This document shows positions 59,962 to 64,000 of a stretch of 64,000 nt of DNA, piece after piece; within the stretch, counting starts at the first letter, position 1; each line of letters opens with the position of its first letter. The stretch covers positions 9,363,001 through 9,427,000 of the forward strand of contig NZ_CP030050.1 of NCBI RefSeq assembly GCF_015291705.1, given 5' to 3'. The stretch comes from Bradyrhizobium arachidis. GTDB taxonomy: Bacteria > Pseudomonadota > Alphaproteobacteria > Rhizobiales > Xanthobacteraceae. The translations under genes were made by a program, and so were the position numbers. A model generated the notes under the pieces. The model worked only from the letters and a program-made list of their open reading frames with translations. It had not been told where the DNA came from and searched no databases.

Positions 59962-61626
59962 ATGTCGACAATGGCTGTGTCTCAGACAGGCGCAGGAGGG
60001 ATGACGAAGGACGAACGTTTCGTCATTCTCGCCTCCTCGCTCGGTACCGTCTTCGAGTGGTACGACTTCTATCTCTACGGTTCGCTCGCCTCGATCATCG
60101 GCGTGCAATTCTTCTCGGACTATCCGCCGGCCACACGCGACATCTTCGCGCTGCTGGCATTCGCCGCGGGCTTCCTGGTCCGGCCGTTCGGCGCGATCGT
60201 GTTCGGCCGTGTCGGCGACATCGTCGGCCGCAAATACACCTTCCTCGTCACCATCCTGATCATGGGTCTGTCGACCTTCATCGTCGGTCTCTTGCCCAAC
60301 GCGGCGACGATCGGCATCGCGGCGCCGATCATCCTGATCGCGCTGCGCCTCGCCCAGGGCCTGGCGCTCGGCGGCGAATATGGCGGTGCGGCGACCTATG
60401 TCGCGGAGCATGCTCCGAACGGCAAGCGCGGCTACTACACCTCCTTCATCCAGACCACCGCGACGCTCGGCCTGTTCCTGTCGCTGCTGGTCATCCTGTT
60501 CACCCGCACCGCGACCGGCGAAGCCGAGTTCGCGAAGTGGGGCTGGCGCATCCCGTTCCTGGTCTCGGTGCTGCTGCTCGGCATCTCGGTCTGGATCCGG
60601 CTTCGCCTCAATGAATCCCCGATCTTCCAGAAGATGAAGGATGAAGGGAAGAGCTCGAAGGCGCCGCTGACGGAAGCCTTCGGCAACTGGCAGAACGGCA
60701 AGCTCGTGCTGCTCGCGCTGCTCGGTGGCGTGATGGGCCAGGGCGTGGTCTGGTACACCGGCCAGTTCTACGCGCTGTTCTTCCTGCAATCGATCCTGAA
60801 GGTCGACGGCTACACCGCCAACCTCCTGATCGCCTGGTCGCTGCTGCTCGGCACCGGCTTCTTCATCGTGTTCGGCATGCTCTCCGACCGGATCGGCCGC
60901 AAGCCGATCATCCTCGGCGGCTGTCTGATCGCGGCGCTGACCTTCTTCCCGATCTTCAAGATGATCACCACCAACGCCAACCCGGCGCTGGAAAAGGCGA
61001 TCGAGTCGGTCAAGGTCGACGTGGTGGCGGATCCCGCAGGCTGCGGCGACCTGTTCAATCCGGTCGGTACCCGCGTCTTCACCGCGCCTTGCGACACCGC
61101 GCGCGCCTACCTGTCGCAGTCGTCGGTCAAGTACTCGACCACCCCGGCCCCAGCCGGCTCCGGCGTCAAGGTGGTGGTCAACGGCAAGGAAGTTCCGTAC
61201 ACCAGCGCCAAGGACAGCAACCCGGCCGTTCTCGCCGCGGTGCAGGCGGCCGGTTATCCCAAGACCGGCGATGCGGGCATCGTGAAGATGGCGCATCCGT
61301 TCGACATCTTCCGTCCGCAGGTGGCCGCGACCATCGGGCTACTGTTCATCCTGGTGATCTTCGTCACCATGGTGTACGGCCCGATCGCCGCGATGCTGGT
61401 TGAACTGTTCCCGACCCGCATCCGCTACACCTCGATGTCGCTGCCCTACCACATCGGCAACGGCTGGTTCGGCGGCCTCTTGCCGGCAACCGCCTTCGCG
61501 ATCGTGGCCTCGACCGGCGATATCTATGCAGGTCTCTGGTACCCGGTCATCTTCGCGGCCATCACCGTCGTGATCGGTTTCCTGTTCCTGCCCGAGACCA
61601 AGGACGTCGACATCAAGGCGACCTGA
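59962..61626 (+). CDS. MHS-family MFS transporter with large periplasmic insert
   Basis: A 554-residue metabolite:H+ symporter-like MFS protein. TVFEWYDFYLYGSLASII, PFGAIVFGRVGDIVGRK, ALRLAQGLALGGEYGGAATYVAE and GMLSDRIGRKPIILGG are the MHS hallmarks. Between predicted TM9 (AALTFFPIF) and TM10 (PQVAATIGLLFILVIF) there are about 115 extra residues (336-450), containing two cysteines (PAGCGD and APCDTA). In the family this loop is short. The ATG at 59962 is chosen. Family substrates are organic acids such as shikimate, alpha-ketoglutarate, citrate or proline-type osmolytes. Confidence 0.88.
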   Translation: MSTMAVSQTGAGGMTKDERFVILASSLGTVFEWYDFYLYGSLASIIGVQFFSDYPPATRDIFALLAFAAGFLVRPFGAIVFGRVGDIVGRKYTFLVTILIMGLSTFIVGLLPNAATIGIAAPIILIALRLAQGLALGGEYGGAATYVAEHAPNGKRGYYTSFIQTTATLGLFLSLLVILFTRTATGEAEFAKWGWRIPFLVSVLLLGISVWIRLRLNESPIFQKMKDEGKSSKAPLTEAFGNWQNGKLVLLALLGGVMGQGVVWYTGQFYALFFLQSILKVDGYTANLLIAWSLLLGTGFFIVFGMLSDRIGRKPIILGGCLIAALTFFPIFKMITTNANPALEKAIESVKVDVVADPAGCGDLFNPVGTRVFTAPCDTARAYLSQSSVKYSTTPAPAGSGVKVVVNGKEVPYTSAKDSNPAVLAAVQAAGYPKTGDAGIVKMAHPFDIFRPQVAATIGLLFILVIFVTMVYGPIAAMLVELFPTRIRYTSMSLPYHIGNGWFGGLLPATAFAIVASTGDIYAGLWYPVIFAAITVVIGFLFLPETKDVDIKAT

Positions 61627-61651
61627 TCGACACAGCGATCGACACCACAAG

Positions 61652-61686
61652 CCGGCCGCGGAGCGATCCGCGGCCGGTTTCATTTT
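61652..61686 (+). terminator. rho-independent terminator after MFS gene
   Basis: CCGGCCGCGGA and TCCGCGGCCGG pair perfectly over 11 bases around GCGA, followed by TTTCATTTT. A good intrinsic terminator 25 bases after the stop codon. Confidence 0.8.
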
Positions 61687-61701
61687 GTGGATTCCTGGTT
61701 T

Positions 61702-61749
61702 GACGCGTTCTCTTCACGCGAACCGGTACCCACTTCGCTCGAAAACGCT
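61702..61749. repeat. short intergenic repeat piece (GACGCGTTCTCTTCACGCG)
   Basis: GACGCGTTCTCTTCACGCGAACC, then CCGGTACCCACTTCGCTCGAAAACGCT resembles a repeat I recall being scattered in Rhizobiales genomes, often next to the AAAGCGC repeat. Lies right before the yjbQ stop codon. Confidence 0.4.
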
Positions 61750-62223
61750 CTACTGATTGCTGCCGATGAATTGCAGCACGACCTCGCGCCGGTGCGGGCG
61801 CGCGCGATGCTCGATCAGATAAATCGCCTGCCAGGTGCCGAGCGCGAGCCTGCCGTTCAGGACCGGCACCTGGAGCGAAGTCTGCGTCAGCATCGTCTTG
61901 ACATGCCCGGGCATGTCATCCGGTCCTTCCGTGTCGTGTGTCCAGCCGGCATTCTCGGGCGCTAGCCGCGACAGTGCCGTGGTGAGATCGACCAGCACGG
62001 ACGGATCGGCATTCTCCTGGATCGTGAGCGAGGCAGAGGTGTGCCGGATGAACAGCGTCAACGCGCCCTCACGCGCGCGGGCCTCGTCGATGAATGTCGT
62101 GGCTTCGCTGGTGAGATCGGTGAAGCCGCGGCCCGGCGTCTGCACGGTCAGCAGCGACGATGCGATCGTCGTGGCTTGCACTGACGACGGCGCCGAGCGG
62201 GTGACGGATTTGGTGGATGTCAT
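61750..62223 (-). CDS. YjbQ/UPF0047-family protein
   Basis: A 157-residue protein with the UPF0047 core: FTDLTSEATTFIDEARAREGALTLFIRHTSASLTIQENADPSVLVDL and GALGTWQAIYLIEHRARPHRREVVLQFIG (here NGRLALGTWQAIYL). Conserved His and acidic residues suit the thiamin-phosphate-synthase-like activity reported for YjbQ. The N-terminal 25 residues are a variable extension. Confidence 0.88.
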   Translation of the reverse strand: MTSTKSVTRSAPSSVQATTIASSLLTVQTPGRGFTDLTSEATTFIDEARAREGALTLFIRHTSASLTIQENADPSVLVDLTTALSRLAPENAGWTHDTEGPDDMPGHVKTMLTQTSLQVPVLNGRLALGTWQAIYLIEHRARPHRREVVLQFIGSNQ

Positions 62224-62248
62224 CGAAATCTCTCAACTCGGGAAGCTG

Positions 62249-62341
62249 CCGTAGGGTGGGCAAAGCGGAGCGTGCCCACCAATGTGCGCGACGACATCAA
62301 GGTGGTGGGCACGGCGATTTGCGCCTCTGCCCAACCTACGG
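62249..62341. repeat. palindromic intergenic repeat (CCGTAGGGTGGGCA type)
   Basis: Starts CCGTAGGGTGGGCA and ends TGCCCAACCTACGG, inverted at 13 of 14 positions, with CGTGCCCACC/GGTGGGCACG inside. A further multi-copy palindromic family, between yjbQ and the exported-protein gene. Confidence 0.65.
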
Positions 62342-62355
62342 CAGCTCGTCGCGCA

Positions 62356-62889
62356 TCAAATCTTCCCCGACACGTCCTTCTGCACGCGATTGGCCATGTC
62401 GATCAGCCGGCGCCAGGCCTTTTCCAGGAACGACATCACGCGGTCCATGTCCTGGTCGCTCGGCAGCGGAATCTCGATCTTGCGGTCGCCCTCGGCGACC
62501 TTCGGCTCCGCCTTCTTGAGCGGATCGGATTTCGGCAGCGCCTCGTCGATCTTGCCCGAGACGGTCGGCCCGGCCGCGAGCTGCCCCTTCAGCTTCTCGA
62601 CTTCGGCCTGGAGCCGGCCGATCTCGGCGTCGAGCGCAGTCCGTTCGTCGGGCACAGCGTAACAGGCCCAGCCGGCGCCGTTCTTGGTGCAGGTCGACAC
62701 CGTGCCGGTGCGGGTGTCGAGCCGCAGCACGCCCTCGGGAATCGGCGTCATGCTGTAACGGCCGTTTTCACTGTCGGGCGCGGATTGGGCGGCAACGATG
62801 CCGCCGCCGGCGGTCATCGCCGCGGCGAACGCCATCGCCGCAAGCCAAGATGCCGTGCAAGTTGTTGTGGATGGTTTCGCAGGTCTCAT
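62356..62889 (-). CDS. exported protein with coiled coil, unknown function
   Basis: A 177-residue protein. N-terminal hydrophobic leader about 12-35 (ASWLAAMAFAAAMTAGGGIVAAQ), a globular part with two cysteines (VSTCTKNGAGWACYAVPDERTALD), a coiled coil about 85-105 (EIGRLQAEVEKLKGQL) and a basic/acidic C-terminal half ending FLEKAWRRLIDMANRVQKDVSGKI. ATG at 62889 is chosen, although the frame is open to 62961. No family recognised. Confidence 0.65.
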   Translation of the reverse strand: MRPAKPSTTTCTASWLAAMAFAAAMTAGGGIVAAQSAPDSENGRYSMTPIPEGVLRLDTRTGTVSTCTKNGAGWACYAVPDERTALDAEIGRLQAEVEKLKGQLAAGPTVSGKIDEALPKSDPLKKAEPKVAEGDRKIEIPLPSDQDMDRVMSFLEKAWRRLIDMANRVQKDVSGKI

Positions 62890-63248
62890 CGCGCTCTCCG
62901 CCACGACGCGCCGGTGGCGCTCTCGCAATTCTACACCCCGGCCGGGCGATCCGCCGCCCAAAACGCGCGCACGGCATCAACGATCACGGCGGCCCCTTTG
63001 ATCCCGGCAGCACGGCGAAATGGGGACCGCTTCCCCCGATCATGCCGAGAGCTGCTGCGGTGCGGCGTCACGCTGTGTGCAGCACTGCCGCGCGCGGCGA
63101 TATCATAAACAAAATCAGCTAGATAGCAGAAAGCGACGCAATCGTGACTTGGCTTGACTTGATTATGGGCCATCAGTATGGTCCGCGCGGCTTTTGAGGG
63201 TGGCGGGCGTAGTTTCCATTCAACCGCGGCGTTTCTGGTCTTCGTGGC
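62890..63248. other. intergenic region before the atp operon
   Basis: About 360 bases without a gene. The right half becomes AT-rich and contains the atp promoter candidate at 63154-63182. No repeat family recognised. Confidence 0.4.
63154..63182 (+). promoter_or_regulatory. promoter candidate of the atp operon
   Basis: TTGACT (63154-63159) and TATGGT (63177-63182) are separated by 17 bases, a housekeeping-sigma-like spacing, about 66 bases before the atpI start. Assigned by pattern only. Confidence 0.4.
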
Positions 63249-63623
63249 ATGGCTCAAGACACGGGACACGACGAGAATGGAAATCGCGATAGATCGCCCG
63301 AGGAAGCTGCGCTTTCCGAACGGCTCGGAAGTCTTGATAAGCGGTTGTCCGAAATTCGCGGCCGCCACATCAAGACCGAGCAACCCACAGGTGACAGTGG
63401 AGACGGAGCGGCCAGAGCCTCGGCGATGGCGCTTGGTTTTCGGTTATCCTCGGAGTTGGTCGCCGGTGTCGCTGTCGGAGCGGGGATTGGCTGGGGGTTC
63501 GACCGCTTGCTGTCGACGTCGCCTTTCGGGTTTATCGTGTTCCTGCTGCTGGGCTTCGTCGCCGGCGTGGTGAATGTGGTGAGATCGGCGGGCGCGGGTC
63601 AAAACAGGCGCGGTGGTTCGTAA
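63249..63623 (+). CDS. atpI: ATP synthase subunit I (AtpI)
   Basis: A 124-residue membrane protein of the AtpI/AtpZ family, an assembly helper of the F0 c-ring. Charged N-terminal half, then two helices: LSSELVAGVAVGAGIGWGFDRLL with the family GxGxGxxxD pattern, and FGFIVFLLLGFVAGVVNVV. Position directly before atpB supports the assignment. First gene of the F0 operon here. Confidence 0.88.
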   Translation: MAQDTGHDENGNRDRSPEEAALSERLGSLDKRLSEIRGRHIKTEQPTGDSGDGAARASAMALGFRLSSELVAGVAVGAGIGWGFDRLLSTSPFGFIVFLLLGFVAGVVNVVRSAGAGQNRRGGS

Positions 63624-63734
63624 GCCGATCCCACAGGAGAGGAATGATCGCGCCGGCTTCGCCGGTGCGGGCCGGCCCGGCCGGCAGACCGAGACCCGCC
63701 GGCATTGCCCGGCAGACCAAGAGATGCCGCGCTG

Positions 63735-64000
63735 ATGAAAATCGACCCGATCCACCAGTTCAACATCGAGCCTCTCTTCACCCTGGGCCATATCGGCAAT
63801 CACACGATCGCCTTCACCAATTCATCGCTCTACATGCTGGTGGCGGTCGCCATCATCTCGATCCTGATGCTTGCCAGCGGCACGCAACTGGTTCCCGGGC
63901 GTCTGCAGTCGGTCGCCGAGATCTCCTACGAATTCGTCGCCTCGACCATCCGCTCGACGGCCGGCGCGGAAGGCATGAAGTTCTTCCCGCTGATCTTCTC
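63735..64000 (+). CDS. atpB: F0F1 ATP synthase subunit a, N-terminal part (cut by window edge)
   Basis: ATG at 63735 reads MKIDPIHQFNIEPLFTLGHI... to the window end, 88 complete codons. IDPIHQFNIEPL and the first helix SSLYMLVAVAIISILML are typical of alphaproteobacterial subunit a, followed by VPGRLQSVAEISYEFV. The catalytic proton-channel Arg lies beyond the window. Subunit a carries the proton half-channels of the ATP synthase. Confidence 0.93.
   Translation, partial: MKIDPIHQFNIEPLFTLGHIGNHTIAFTNSSLYMLVAVAIISILMLASGTQLVPGRLQSVAEISYEFVASTIRSTAGAEGMKFFPLIF

Overview
The window is high-GC alphaproteobacterial chromosome. It most resembles Bradyrhizobium or a close relative. The evidence is a C4-type 5-aminolevulinate synthase gene (hemA) preceded by a FixK/FNR-type box, a split atpI-atpB start of an F0 operon, many paralogous ABC uptake systems, and several families of long palindromic intergenic repeats typical of that group. 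The genus assignment is inference from recall; no search was run. I saw no tRNA, rRNA or CRISPR array.

Layout. (1) 1-1692: a divergent pair made of the N-terminus of a probable giant secreted adhesin (cut by the window edge) and a LapG-like periplasmic cysteine protease, separated by an unusually long, AT-rich intergenic region. (2) 1693-6440: a repeat-rich island with two identical 1,581-bp IS110-family (IS1111-type) insertion sequences in direct orientation, four small genes and fragments of a REP-like palindromic repeat. (3) 6534-14674: an exported LprI-like protein, then a minus-strand branched-chain amino-acid-type ABC uptake cluster (livH, livM, livG, livF, an acyl-CoA synthetase and a binding protein). 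(4) 14935-25142: an ABC exporter, metabolic enzymes (MBL hydrolase, amidohydrolase, M29 aminopeptidase, fumarase-superfamily lyase), a DMT transporter, a cupin protein and hypotheticals. (5) 25561-33468: two paralogous GTG-started winged-helix/TPR regulators bracketing a GFA-family gene and a methanethiol methyltransferase gene, then a hydrolase, two exported proteins and a TetR regulator. (6) 33685-38883: a complete peptide/nickel-type ABC importer operon. (7) 38899-43903: small exported proteins, an AEC transporter, a divergent ArsR/RidA pair, an XRE-like regulator and an outer-membrane beta-barrel protein. (8) 44069-52890: a chemoreceptor, an MBL hydrolase, hemA and a 1,169-residue transporter-fused hybrid histidine kinase. 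(9) 52898-58883: a minus-strand redox/stress block (SDR, cytochrome P460, Tat-exported epoxide-hydrolase-like protein, Ohr) divergent from a STAND-ATPase regulator. (10) 58989-64000: a NarL-type response regulator, an MHS-family transporter with a large periplasmic insert, YjbQ, an exported protein, atpI and the start of atpB.

The most striking observation is in the insertion sequences. The 3' non-coding region downstream of the transposase can fold into a hairpin whose two internal-loop strands match the two target flanks of both copies (TGACCCA on one side, TTAGCGGACA on the other). This is the layout expected of the target-binding loop of a bridge RNA, programmed for the REP-like palindromic repeat of this genome.
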